From the NCBI GenBank assembly GCA_020081605.1, contig JAHREC010000019.1, forward strand, positions 992,001 through 1,056,000: a stretch of DNA of 64,000 nucleotides, in the 5' to 3' direction. Shown one piece after another: positions 49,787 through 61,422 of the stretch. The DNA is from Albifimbria verrucaria (lineage: Eukaryota > Ascomycota > Sordariomycetes > Hypocreales > Stachybotryaceae). Made by a program: the position numbers and the translations under genes. The notes under the pieces were generated by a model, which was not told the DNA's origin, ran no database searches, and saw only the letters and a list, made by a program, of their open reading frames with translations. How positions within the stretch are numbered: the stretch's first letter is position 1; each line of letters opens with the position of its first letter.

Positions 49787-51439
49787 TCAAATCTGGGCGA
49801 GGCCTCCTCTTGCCCACGGCTGCCTGCTATGCCTCTCTTTCCAGAGCATCCATGGCCGCCAAGTGCCATTATCATCATACCCATAGTTGAGGAAAATTGT
49901 GAGGGCAAATACCGCGATGACCAAAGGAAGAGAAACTACCCAAAAGATCCAGAATTGCTCTCTTCCAGGCAGAAAGTCATCATACATGCTAAACAAGGCA
50001 GATGTGAAGCTCAATGGGATAAATACCAGGGCTACCAAGGTCAGTGTTTTGACCCTCTTGGCCTCCCTGATTGATCTTTTATTTCCCACGATGCTTGTCA
50101 AACCTGTGAATGACTCGTTGAGAAGATCGGCCCGCGATTTGAGAACCCGAAGTTGCATGTAGATGTACTGGAAATCTTGGGATCCGGCTGGTGCCTTGGT
50201 AGGATCCGAGCTTCCAGGGGTTTCAAACGGCATCTTGAGTTGAACCATAATTAACGAGACATTTTGAATGTAGCGATCTAGACTGCTGCGGATGAGTTGG
50301 ATGATGCTCCACTGCTCCTCCAGGTTTGCGATTTCGCGTGCACTGAAGTTTTTCCTGCGCGATAACGGAAATTCTCGACCGCAAATAATGCCATCGTAAT
50401 TACCCAGCAAAAGCAGGTAATGCGACGCTATGATTCTCATGGAAACTGCTTCGACATCGATGGCCGATTTGGCGTCACGGGGAGCTCTTGAGTGCGTCGA
50501 GTCAAATAGTACAAGAGATCTCCATAAAGACTATGTCGTTTCGGCCCATGCCCTTGCCATGTGGAAGTGTTTGGTCGAGGAAGAATATCAGCATAGCCTC
50601 CTTGGTACGGAATCGTCGATGTGTTCCTGATTTCAATTTCCCATGGACCGTTGGCCGTTGGTCTAGACCATACATGTGCTTTCGAAAAGGGTGGATCGCA
50701 TAGGATCAATGCTACGACTGTTAAAGCTGTTCATGCATCATATGTTGTACTCACTGCTATGGACTCCACTACTGGAATTCTTCCAAACAGAGCACTTTCG
50801 AGTAAGAACAAACTGCTGCTCCCATTTGGAAGAAATACTCTGCCTCTGGGCGTCTCTTCCGCTTGTACCGCACCCCACGCTATAAGACACGAGTTCATCC
50901 TCCGGCGGCGGTACTCTAATTTCGTAATAAGTCATGGACCAGGTTTCATCGCTGTTCATTAGAGACGGAAGACGCGGTGCCAAGCCTGGCTCGTACGGCA
51001 AGGTCTGATAGTTTGAAGTTCTTTCATGGTCCACAAAGAATGTTGGATCCATGTCCAGTTTGTGACCGAAAATAGCCACAATCTCAGGATTCAGACCTTC
51101 GACCAAGTAAACCACACTCTCGACTTTGCAGTCTGGGTGGCATTGGATAGGCGACGCGGCAAGGCGCTCTTTGAGAGCAGCTGTTGTTCCGGGGACGTAG
51201 TACTCGACAACGCATGGCGCTGAGGAATCAGACTTGATTATCACTATGGCCACTTGGGCTGGCCTTTCATGGAAAGGAATGGCACGATTGCGGATATCAG
51301 GCACCCGCAGGGCAGGGTAAAGAGCGCACAGGGATTTGATGGTGCTGAGATACGGACCGTTGGCACAAAGCCAACTCCCGTCATCCTTGCCAGAGAGCGG
51401 ATGGGAGTAAACTTTGGGGGCAATGATGCGTTTCGCCAT
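49787..51439 (-). CDS. CorA-like Mg2+ transporter-fold membrane protein
   Basis: Fungal protein with a soluble N-terminal half (MAKRIIAPKVYSHPL start at 51439; KLDMDPTFFVDH), an intron at 50712-50754 (GTGAGT...GTAG), a helical stalk (RSSLDRYIQNVSLIMVQLKM) and two C-terminal membrane helices (TLVALVFIPLSFTSALFSMY; FWIFWVVSLPLVIAVFALTI). This is the topology of CorA-type divalent-cation channels. The usual YGMN-type filter after the first helix is not present: the loop reads FSMYDDFLPGREQ, as is common in the fungal CorA-like expansion whose transport role is unproven. One frame slip at 50479-50482 (G4) separates the stalk from the upstream part. Confidence 0.78.
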
Positions 51440-52709
51440 GATCAATTTTGCGTATGAAAGAGGCTGAAGCCGTGTAACCTGGGTGGGGTAGCTGATGCCT
51501 GATATATGCTCGCGTAGGCGCTTGATGCATGTATGATATTACACGAAAACAAAGAGATGCACATTGATAGGGTCTACTTGACATGATTTAACATATTCTC
51601 ACTGTTACCAACTTGCCAGCATTAGAACTGGCCTCATATTAGTTTGGTTGAGTAACCTATTTGGCTTCTTATACAAGCCACCTCCCAATCCCACTTCTCA
51701 TAATATAAACGACAAGATCATTTCGGTTTCATAATTCCATCAAAATCCTTGATTTGGCGGTGCATCATTCCCAAGCGATCACGAGTGGATGCGGTGTTCC
51801 CCATACAAAGACTATCAGCCACTGAGGAAGTCTCGTAAATAAAGGCCTGCATCACAGATCTGAATAGTTAGCTGTGTAACAATTGTAGTACCCGCGATTT
51901 CTTACCCAGAATCAGATTGGGCGCTTTTTGGTTCTCCGACCAGTCCTAAATTCCCTCCTGTCGTATCAACGTTCTGGCTTTGAGCTGGCTGACGAGGCAT
52001 TTTTGGGGGTGTTATAGGAATATCCTTATGATCGAAGTCTTTATGAACCAATGTCATTGCAATGGTTAGCATTTTTATATCTGTACGATTCGAGATAATG
52101 CTAATGTTCATCTGCAAGTTACAAATACCAACCATACAACTACATCCATCCCAGTCAGTCGCATAGTCAAGACAAAATTTCTTGTATGTTACTTGTAGTA
52201 GTATTTGCAACAATTCGCCATTGGTTTAGGGAGGGTTTAGGCATGCCTCAGTCTCAGTTACCAGTGCCCCTATTTCGTTTCCTCTGCACAAGAGTGGGGG
52301 CTTGTTTAGAACGTGATCGAGTATCAAGTAGAACGGGTATGTCTTTTGATTTGCGGTCTCAAGCAAGTCACTTATTTAAAACTTTCGAAAATAAACCAAT
52401 CAGAAGCCCGTAGATCCTTACGACTTGGAGCCTCATGCAGGTCAGCGGAGCTGAACATGATGGTCACGACCCTGGAGGACTTTAGGAACGCGTAGAGTTT
52501 ATTGTTTTCTTTCTCAAAAATGTATTGCCAAATTCAAAGGACATCAACAAACAGTTGTGCGTACTTTGGCCAAATTTCAGAGCATATGCTTACATCTACT
52601 TGTGCATTGTCGAATTTGGCAGCATCTTCCTCGACGAGTGCTGGTAGAGAAGTGGGGTCATCACAGTTTCAATCCTTGTTTCGAGTTCCTACGCTGCGTG
52701 GCAACTGCA
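51440..52709. other. divergent intergenic region
   Basis: Promoter region between the CorA-like gene and the AAA ATPase gene. The ATPase frame is open back to about 52557 without an ATG, so its true start could lie upstream behind an intron. Confidence 0.4.
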
Positions 52710-55700
52710 ATGCCCTTGAACGAGAAGACGATCTTGGCCCGAGCCGTAGAGTCTCAGCTTGAATGTGCAGCTACCGACCAATCTCATGAGAATGAAACAA
52801 ATCGCAACTTCAATCATCCCAAGGGCAAACCACCACTAGTCACTCAAAGTCCATCAATGCCTCCCAATGTTGACTTGTCCAAAATCGTCAACAGGCAGAG
52901 GGTCGAAAGTCCCGAAGATTCTACCCATGTAATGATTGAGCTTGTTCAGTTGACCGCACATGCTTCTATTTCGGATAATCCAACTTGGGTTACAGATACC
53001 TTGAAGCTCTCTGCATTAGCTTCAGCAATAGAGGTCTCACAAATATTGCAGAAATACCCCTCGGCTCTATTCATTGTTTTCAGTACGCCTGGTGAGAGTT
53101 ATGGAGTCAAACATAACAACTTAGGAGCACAACAATACGCCATTAAAGAATCAGTTCTCCTTCTGAACGAAGCCATAACTCAAGCAATGAGCCATTTCTC
53201 GTCAGCATATCCCTCATTCTCAAGTGCATTTCCTGGTCTCGACTGGTCACAGGAAGTGCCATCTGCCGACATACTTTACTTCCATTTATCTCACAGATGG
53301 CGAGAAGTAGCAAATGGACTTCCGGCTATAGAACGGTCATATATACACATATTCTTTGAGTATATGAGCCAAAGGTACGGACAAGACTGCGACAAGGCGA
53401 GAAACCGCTTCCTGGTTGGAGAAATGATTTGGGCGGATCTTAGATACTTAGCCAGGCCAGGAGAGGTCTTGGTGCAAATCGGTTCCGTACCAATCGCCTA
53501 CAAAATCATGTCGTGGCCCAAGATTCGTATCAATGTAAAGCTACGAAAAAAATCTTTTAGTTGGTCAAAGAATGTCCCAAACGTGGGCAGACAGCGCGCA
53601 AGAGTTTCAATGAGAGAACAACTCACTGAAAGAATAGGGTTGACTCCAGCGAGTAACCTAAGACAAGATAGAGATATTGAGTTGGGCACAGACTATCTGG
53701 ATGACCAAAGGGTTTTTGAGAACTGGGTGGTAGAAGCGTGGACCTGGATCGAAGAACTTGGGCATTTAAAGAAGAGCTTGACGAGCTTAAAATTCCAGAT
53801 TGATTCGCCCACTGGAAATAGCTTCCCAATGACTGCACTTGGCTGGATTCCATATACTTACATGGATGATGCAACAAAAGAAATGTTACAAAGCCGAGGC
53901 AGTCACTTTTGGACTTCAAGAACACAACCTGCTGTCTACGAGCTGAAGGATGTCGTGAGTTCATACTCCTTTTGACTAATTATTGAGCTTATTAAAAACA
54001 GACTACTGCAAGAATAATCATTGATCCTACGACCTACCGACAAATGCATCCTGGTTTCAGTCAAAGCTCGACAAAAGGAGAAGACACACAGTTTGGTGAT
54101 GAAAGGTTTATTCCGGATGAGACAGATATCTACCTTGCCCCACGACGGTGAAAGGCTTTGACATTGCGAAGAAAACATGGCGTAAGAGAGCTCCAATTTT
54201 GCACCTACTTATCATTTATTGACATAAAACCGGGTAGAATCTTTCGATTGGCATAGGTTGACGCCTGTTCAATGGGACAAGAATGCATTCAATAACATCG
54301 TTATGGATGCTGGGCTCAAGGAGTTAATACGCGCACTCGTAACAACTCACATAAGTGAGGACAGCACCGATTTTTATGCAGGAAAAGGCCGTGGCCTCAT
54401 CGTTCTCCTCCATGGGTAAATATAAAAAATACTTAGGTGATTTTGCTTTGTCTAATTACTTGCAGCCCCTGGTACTGGTAAAACACTGACAGCTGGTATG
54501 TAAAATCCAAACTCCATATTCTCGCCTCGGAGCACAGGCTGACCTCTTCTATAAGAATGGTGAAAATCCCAACATGATGGAGCGTGTGCGATGATTTTGA
54601 CTAGAGCTAGTGTTGCGGAATTGGCCGAGAAGCCGCTTCACAGAATCACTTGCGGCGATCTGGGAACAGACCCTGAAAGTGTCGAAAGAGTATGTCAAAC
54701 GCACAGAGGGAAGAAGACATCAACCGCCTTCTCCTTGCCACTTTCTCCACACTGAGCTCTGTGTTGATTTTTCTCAAGTACCTCGAATCGGTTTTTCATG
54801 TTGCTAAGATGTGGAAAAGCGGTGAGCAATCTATCAAAAACTAAAACTCACAGCTTACACTTTTATAGTCGTGCTGTTAGATGAGGCCGACGTTTTTCTT
54901 GAACAACGAAGTTTAACCGACTTAAATAGAAACGCTTTAGTATCAGGTGAGAATATTTGATTATCTTGGTTAAATTCCATTACTAAGGAATGCAGTTTTC
55001 TTAAGAGCACTAGAGTACTATTCAGGTGGGTAGCTATCTGGATCAAACTAAGAACGATACTTGTCTGGTTAAACAAACTCATAGGCATTTTGATCTTGAC
55101 ATCTAACCGAGTAGGCACCTTTGACGAAGCCTTCAGGTCTCGCATCAATGTAGTGTTGGCATATTCAGATTTGAATCGAAGCCAACGCCTCCAAATATGG
55201 CACAATTTTATTGAGCGTTTAACACTGACAGACAGCGATTCACTGGATTCTCAAAGTTTGATGGACAATATTGGAAAATTAGCAGAGTTTAAGTTGAACG
55301 GCCGACAAATTCGTAATATCCTCACCACCAGTCGTCAACTTTCCGAGTTCAGAAAGCAACCACTCTCCTTCAAAACGATCTCAGATGTGATCCAAGAAAT
55401 GAGGCGCTTTGACGACTATATGAAATTGAATGGAAATTCCGAGAGCACAGATCCTAGTTCTATTCTTTCTTCGAAACAAAGCTTAGGAAATGAGTTCAAA
55501 TTCTTGTCCAATGGAGAAAGTGTTACTGGATCAAATGATGGCACAACACCCAAGGATAAATACATAATAATGACAATGCCTGATACTAATCAGCAAGATT
55601 CAGTATCAAGTCTGATATCTCTACAATCTTCGACGCACTCAAACCCCATGCTTCAGGAGGCACATCTGGATATGGAGAGGTCGTAAGTACCGGCGCCCTA

Positions 55701-57626
55701 GATTCTTCAACAAGCGTTTTGCTAAATGCAACAGCGATACTATGTTAATGGAAAATCATCTAGACAGATTACCAGTTTCGCCAACCATTCATCCCATCTT
55801 GGATCATGAGACTGGAAAATTGGAGACTGAAGTTCGCATGGTTGTAGTCAATTCATTTTGGGATTACATGAACTCTCGCAGCCAAGAAAAATGCATTTCC
55901 TTCATTGAGACTGAAGTCGAATCCTGTTTAGATCGAATCAAGAGCTTTTGTCTGTCCTTACAAGCCCAAACTTCTATCGGGGCGATACAGGGTCAGGTAA
56001 TCGGTAGGGGTCATTCAAGGCCTACAGAAACTAGTAGCACTTACAGCACAGAATCCCTATTGAGCCAGAAGAAGAGTAAAGAAAACGGGAAGAGGAAAAG
56101 AGCGATAGGAGGACACGACGACAACGATGACGATGACAACATAAGTGAGACCCCACACGATAACCAAGGGAACAATGGATCAACTACGAGCCCGATGGCT
56201 TCGAAAGACGCCAGGCTGAGTTGTCCATACCGTAAGAGAAATCCGGCACGGTTCAATGTCCGAGATTATCGAGTCTGCGCGATGCGCCCTTTCCAAGACT
56301 TTACTCTCTTAAAGTAGGTATCCTTGTGGGACAAAACAGCTTTGAATCTAACACAAAACTTACCAGGCGCCATATAATTGATTTCCATAGCCGCTCACAA
56401 ACATTCGCATGCCAACGCTGCAAAACGAGGTTCAAGGATAACGAAGCCCTAGAAAGGCACTTGCGAGGATCGTGTGAATATCAGCCTGATTCAAATCTTG
56501 ACCCAGAAGATGGGATTTCTAGGGATCAGTTGAGTATATTTGCAGAAAGAAAGCGAGGCCACCGTGTTTTCGATTGGCAAGGCCTCTGGTCGACACTGTT
56601 TCCTATGGATATGGACAGCAGGCCTATCCCGTTACCCTGTAAGTTCACATTGATCCATAGAACGAGTGATAAAATTAATGAAGATGCCGAAATAACATGG
56701 TTGTTATTGTTTGGCTAACATCACACTCAGGTTTCGTTGCTCCAGTCGAGGTAGAAGAGATTGTGGACCATTTTCGAATCGAGATGAAAAACGGCACGGC
56801 ACATCTGTTGGCAAAAATCCTTAGTTGCTCCGACCAACAGCTTCGTAGTTGTCTCAAGGAAGAACTGCGAACAGTATGTGGTATGGCTGAGATGGCCATG
56901 TATAAAAGTCGTGACACGATTTTAGACAACAGATCGCCCATGGCTACAACGCATGGTCCCTCGAGCAGTTCTGGGGACAGCTACGCCAATGCATCAACAG
57001 CTACGCAAGGGCGAAGTAGAAACCATAAGCGGTCAAAACCTCTGGGCAACTATCCAGAGGTACCTGCTCAGCGAAGGTTGCTTTCGCTTCCACCACGATC
57101 AGTCAGTCAGACACAACATGATTTGCAGTTAACGTCTACCAACCAGCCTACTCCTGACCACTCCATTGCCAAAGACGCGAGTTCAAGTAAATCATTTTTA
57201 GGGCATTGCAAGCATAAAACCTTGTCTACCCCGGCTAAAACTACACAAATGCTCCCATCTGCTCAGCTTTTATATTCAGGCCAGACTGCAGCTATTATGG
57301 AGGAAGACAACAGACTCCAAGAGTCTATTGAGTCATTAGACGAAGACTACCTCATCAACGGACACTCTGCATCTCCAACCCCTAGGCAAGCAGAGGTGAA
57401 CTCGGAAGTGGCATCGATTGCACCTTTTCTGGACTTGGCGAGTGAATTTCTTTCGAACGACTTCGGCATCTCAACTTGTGTGACAGATACATTCAACTCA
57501 CACACTCAAATGAATCTATTCAGCAATTCATCATTAGAGGCTAACACAGGGAATAGCTTGGATACATGGGAGCTCCAAGGACACAGAATTGGTGATTCCC
57601 TTGCATCGGATGATTCTTTGGGTTGA
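52710..57626 (+). CDS. DUF7025-AAA ATPase joined to a C2H2-type domain
   Basis: N-terminal DUF7025-like region (EMIWADLRYLARPGEVLVQI; WVVEAWTWIEEL; SRGSHFWTSRTQPAVYELKD), then an AAA+ core: PGTGKTLTA (Walker A, 54466-54495), VVLLDEADVFLEQRS (Walker B), LTSNRVGTFDEAFRSR (sensor 1 and Arg finger). After the AAA lid the frame passes through a canonical intron (55683-55734, GTAAGT...ACAG) into LSCPYRKRNPARFN-x-n-C with RHIIDFH (intron 56314-56366) and FACQRCKTRFKDNEALERHL, a fungal C2H2-type module, then ISRDQLSIF and, after the intron 56639-56730, a Ser/Thr-rich tail. Other introns: 53955-54001, 54182-54256, 54416-54465, 54496-54606 and more. Frame uncertainties lie near 54147-54150, 54257 and 54466. 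ATP-driven remodelling is expected; partners unknown. It could still be two genes. Confidence 0.7.
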
Positions 57627-59018
57627 GTACCGTGAAAGCGTGGACACAGCAGAATTGGGGTGCGTAACCAAGAGCATTCCAATTATGAAGGGGGATAATC
57701 CTAGTCGCGATGAGGCAAAATAAAATTGTCCCCATAATCTATTTTCCACGTATTACATAGGATCCATCCAGCACCCGAAGCAGTTGTAGCTCTCATTCCT
57801 CCAGGTACACTGGTAGGAACTTAAGCAGTAACAACAATGATTTGATGATGCCTTCAACAGATTTGTAATCTCGCAACTGGCTCTGTATCGTTTCTTACTG
57901 CATTCAGAACCCGCTAAAGTAGATAACCGCTTGACATGCTCACGGCGGGCTCTTGAGCCCAGGTCTTTCATGACAGATATTCATGCCACTCAACGTTGGC
58001 AAAAGAAAAACTCGTAGCATCCGATCGCAGAGCTTTGGATCCGCGACTGTTTCAGTGCGTGTGACAAGTTCTCTGTTATGTGAGTCTTCCAAACTGGAGG
58101 TGAAAGATTTTGCGTCATGTATTTGAGTGTACGTATTCATGATTCATACGCATCTGATTTGTGTAAGAGCTGCGAGGTGAATGGGAAGTGAATCATCAAG
58201 ACCCTGAATTTTCGAAACATCAAGTTTATACATTGCCAAGAGTCAGATAAACTTAAAGCACGTGTTTTCTTCTATTTGATCTGTTAGAGCCTACTTTGTA
58301 GGCTACTGTTGTTGCCTGGCTTGGTTTAGTTTATCGAGGTGCCACAGGTAGGCTTACTTTTGGATGCTGATGTTGCTCTGCTTGATTTCGCACTCTGTTA
58401 CCTCAATCAAACGATCCACTATTCATAATTGACTTGAGACCAGGCTCCGATATATCTTGGAAAATCGCCGCATGAAAAACGTGTGGCAGTCACTCCACCT
58501 CAGCCATAGTTGCACCGAGGTATCTTCTATGTTTTAATGGTATCATTCTCATGATCCTGTCTCAGTTGCTTACAGTCCCAGTATGTCTTAGGTAATATGG
58601 AGCACACGCTGAAAATTGGCATCCCTCAGCAGATAAGACTATTGCTTTATCCAAGCGGTTTGTCTAGGCTATCTTGCCACGACTAAGCGTGTACTACTAG
58701 TAAAACAAGACTTATTAGACTTGGTACTTCGGGTGAATTCAATTATTCTATCAGGCTTATGTCTTGTGGTCTTTGGAGACACACGCAAACACATCACCGT
58801 CGAGTTGGTTTCAGGAAGCCACCATTTTATGTCACGCATCAAACGAATACGAGGTAGCAGTCTTTTCTGAGAATCAGTTATTCGTACTGACTTCCTTTCT
58901 CAGGGTATGCTCTCCCAGACATTTAAGAAGATTACGATCCCACCCAAGTGTCCCAACCATGACACCCACAATCTACACAAGTTTGCCTTACTCTTTTAGC
59001 AGCTCAACAATCGCTAAG
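57627..59018. other. intergenic, hydrophobin promoter side
   Basis: 1.4 kb without a recognisable gene. The region just before the hydrophobin ATG (58940-59018) is CA/TC-rich, like a fungal 5' leader. Confidence 0.4.
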
Positions 59019-59404
59019 ATGAAAGCTTCTCTTACTATCCTCGGTGCTGTGGCCGGCATTGTCGCAGCTCACCCTACACTACAGGCCCGCGCTAATGCTT
59101 GTAATGGGGCCTGCTGAATTTGTCTCCTCAGTGCTGCTCTACGGTTGCTCTCAATCAGGGCATTGACTGCCAAAGTCGTGAGTCCGTTCTTGGATCCTGC
59201 TACATAATTCTCTGAATTCTAAGATGTATGATAATAGCGGCATCTGCCAACGATTTACAAGACTTTAAAGATAGTTGTGCAAGTACGAAAAAAACAGCTA
59301 CGTGCTGTAGCCTTATCGTAGCGGGGTGGGCACGCTGTGCAACAATGTTTGAGCGTGCCGTTGGCAGTGGGCCGAGTCTCGGCTTTCCTGGAACAAATTG
59401 GTGA
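59019..59404 (+). CDS. class II hydrophobin
   Basis: Small secreted surface-active protein that self-assembles at air-water or wall interfaces. Signal peptide MKASLTILGAVAGIVAAH is followed by the eight-cysteine pattern C-x10-CC-x10-C-x15-C-x8-CC-x9-C (SPQCCSTVALNQGIDCQS; SCASTKKTATCCSLIVAGWA), close to class II spacing and with two CC pairs. Intron 59178-59237 (GTGAGT...TAG) falls after the fourth Cys, a common place in this family. A one-base slip in the G4 run at 59106-59109 puts a TGA between Cys1 and Cys2; everything beyond is family-like. The final segment after Cys8 (TMFERAVGSGPSLGF) is longer than usual. Stop at 59402. Confidence 0.8.
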
Positions 59405-60059
59405 GGGCAGCACGCTTGCGTCGCGAGGAAAATTACTGAATTCTGGTTATTGGAAGGGACTGCAAGAATTCTTTAAGCACGGCAAGATATATGTGGATAG
59501 TAGAATGGAGACAAGGAAATTGACACATATTTCTATGCTGCGTGGATTCTTGATGATGCGTCGCAAGCTTGGTGCACCACCTATCGGGCCTCCAGGAGCC
59601 TGTATAACAGGTACGTACAGTAGTCTTGCGCCCAAAACAAAACATATCATTTCCGTCATTACTTGAAGCGCAAGCTCTTGTGCACCTGACCAGGGATACA
59701 ACGGATCTTCATTCCAATCGCTGGCTGCATCTTTTGAGCGTCTTGGCCAGGCCCTTTGAGCGCTCGGCAGGCCAATCAGCCACCTGGTATAGGCGCCACC
59801 CTAGACCGTTGACGCTTCAGGGATACGTCATGTATGGCCCATCGCCGACCTCACAAAATCAGGTTCCCGGGTCGACATAAAACACGGGGTCCTTCTCGAT
59901 GCACTTTTGGGAAATCATGTCCAAGTCCTAAGCGTTTCGTTTCAAGCGCAAGCGCGTGTGTTTTAATCGCGGATTCTATTGTTTAAAACAGCTTCGCGGG
60001 CCTTCCACTCTGCTGATCAACTCCCGAACCATCAACACGACCTCGTTAACAAAGGCAAT
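59405..60059. other. intergenic region
   Basis: Spacer between the hydrophobin and CAP genes, same strand. An open frame at 59337-59666 has no family resemblance and overlaps the hydrophobin 3' end. Confidence 0.4.
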
Positions 60060-60691
60060 ATGTTACCTGCTTTGTTGATTATGACAACTCTGTTGTTCCA
60101 AAATGCTGCTTCGGAAACCATAACTATTACGGCTGAGCCATCAATTCCCTCCGAGGAACCTGAATGGAAAGACGATGAAGTATTCAGTTCTGCCATCCTC
60201 AATAGCACCAACACCTACCGTTCACAACACAACGCCAGCGATGTCTCCTGGAATGACACATTAGCTACCTTTGCTGAGGATTACTTGGATGACGTCGACT
60301 GCAAGTTTGAGCACTCAGGAGGACCCTATGGCGAGAACTTGGCCATGGGTTACCCCAATGCCACGTCCAGCATCGAGGCTTGGGGGAGGAGCAGGACGAC
60401 TATGACTATGACGATGCAGGATTTGACAAGGACACTGGGCACTTTACTCAGCTAGTTTGGAAGAACACAACGGATGTCGGCTGCGGCCGCAAGCTCTGCG
60501 GAGATCGAGGGTGGTATTTGGTCTGCGAGTACTGGCCTAGAGGCAATTTTGCCGACCAGTTTGAGGACGAAGTGCAGGAGCCGACTGATGCAGGCGTCAT
60601 GGCCAGACCTTCGAGCTTGGGCCTTGTTGCAGCGGTGGCAGCAGTTGTTCTTGTTGTTTTTAAGCGCTTCAGGGACGATACGAAACCATGA
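60060..60691 (+). CDS. CAP-superfamily (PR-1/SCP-like) secreted protein
   Basis: Signal peptide ([18 protein letters not shown]), acidic linker, then a CAP domain: [52 protein letters not shown] (CAP1 signature with His) and [11 protein letters not shown] (CAP2). The family binds sterols or lipids and is secreted; fungal members have been tied to sterol export and virulence. Unusually it ends in a hydrophobic helix plus basic tail ([19 protein letters not shown]), suggesting membrane or GPI attachment. A frame slip in the G5 run at 60382-60386 separates the two halves. The upstream in-frame extension to 59979 is not needed because the signal peptide starts at 60060. Confidence 0.85.
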
Positions 60692-61422
60692 ATGATTGAC
60701 ACGAGGGAGTTGGGATTGCATAGCATGTTTCTTAGCCGTGCGAGCCAGGTGCTGCACATATATCATCACGGGCATTGTAGCATTATCTATCTATTAAATC
60801 AAAGTTTTTATATTAGTCAAGCCGTTGTATTATTGTACTGTCTCTGCAAATAGGAAACAAAAAGTAAAAGCAGTAAAACAGGTACAATACTCCGTACAAA
60901 TTTATTCGTATGTTCAAGCAAGAAAATTGGGGGAGAGTCATGAGAACAATAGAAAAAGGATACAAGAGCATTAGGAGATAATTCCATATTTACTTTGCCT
61001 AGATTAGCGTTTGCTTCTAATGTCATTTGAATGCTCGTAGCTTTCGTGTTCTCATTGAATGTCTTTTGATTCCTGTTTTCCCCACCTGCTCTCACCTGCC
61101 CTGTTGGTGTTAATAAAGCAAGAGGAGAGTGCCTTGAAGTTACTCCACAATGTCAGAGTGGTTGACAAATCTTTCCTGATACAGGATTATTCATCTGACG
61201 TGGTCATCAAGCATTGGAATTCAGAAAAATAACCAGGACAGGTTAGACAATAAATTCATACACATTTTCAGAGCAAGTTTTGAGAGTTCAATGTTCACTA
61301 AACATAAAAATCAAGGACCTGTCCGTCACATATAATAACCACGACATTGGCATGATGGTTCTCGTTTTTGCTTTCAACTCAAGTCGATTGTTTATTTACC
61401 TTGACAAACTCTAAACCTAATT
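60692..61422. other. intergenic, AT-rich
   Basis: No gene seen. Promoter side of the lactonase-like gene. Confidence 0.45.

Noticed and set aside
51902..52213. 103-residue minus-strand frame between CorA-like and AAA genes
   Set aside because: No recognisable motif, and it lies in the expected divergent promoter.
58764..59117. 117-residue protein starting upstream of the hydrophobin
   Set aside because: The upstream part has no signal. The hydrophobin signal peptide starts at the internal ATG at 59019.
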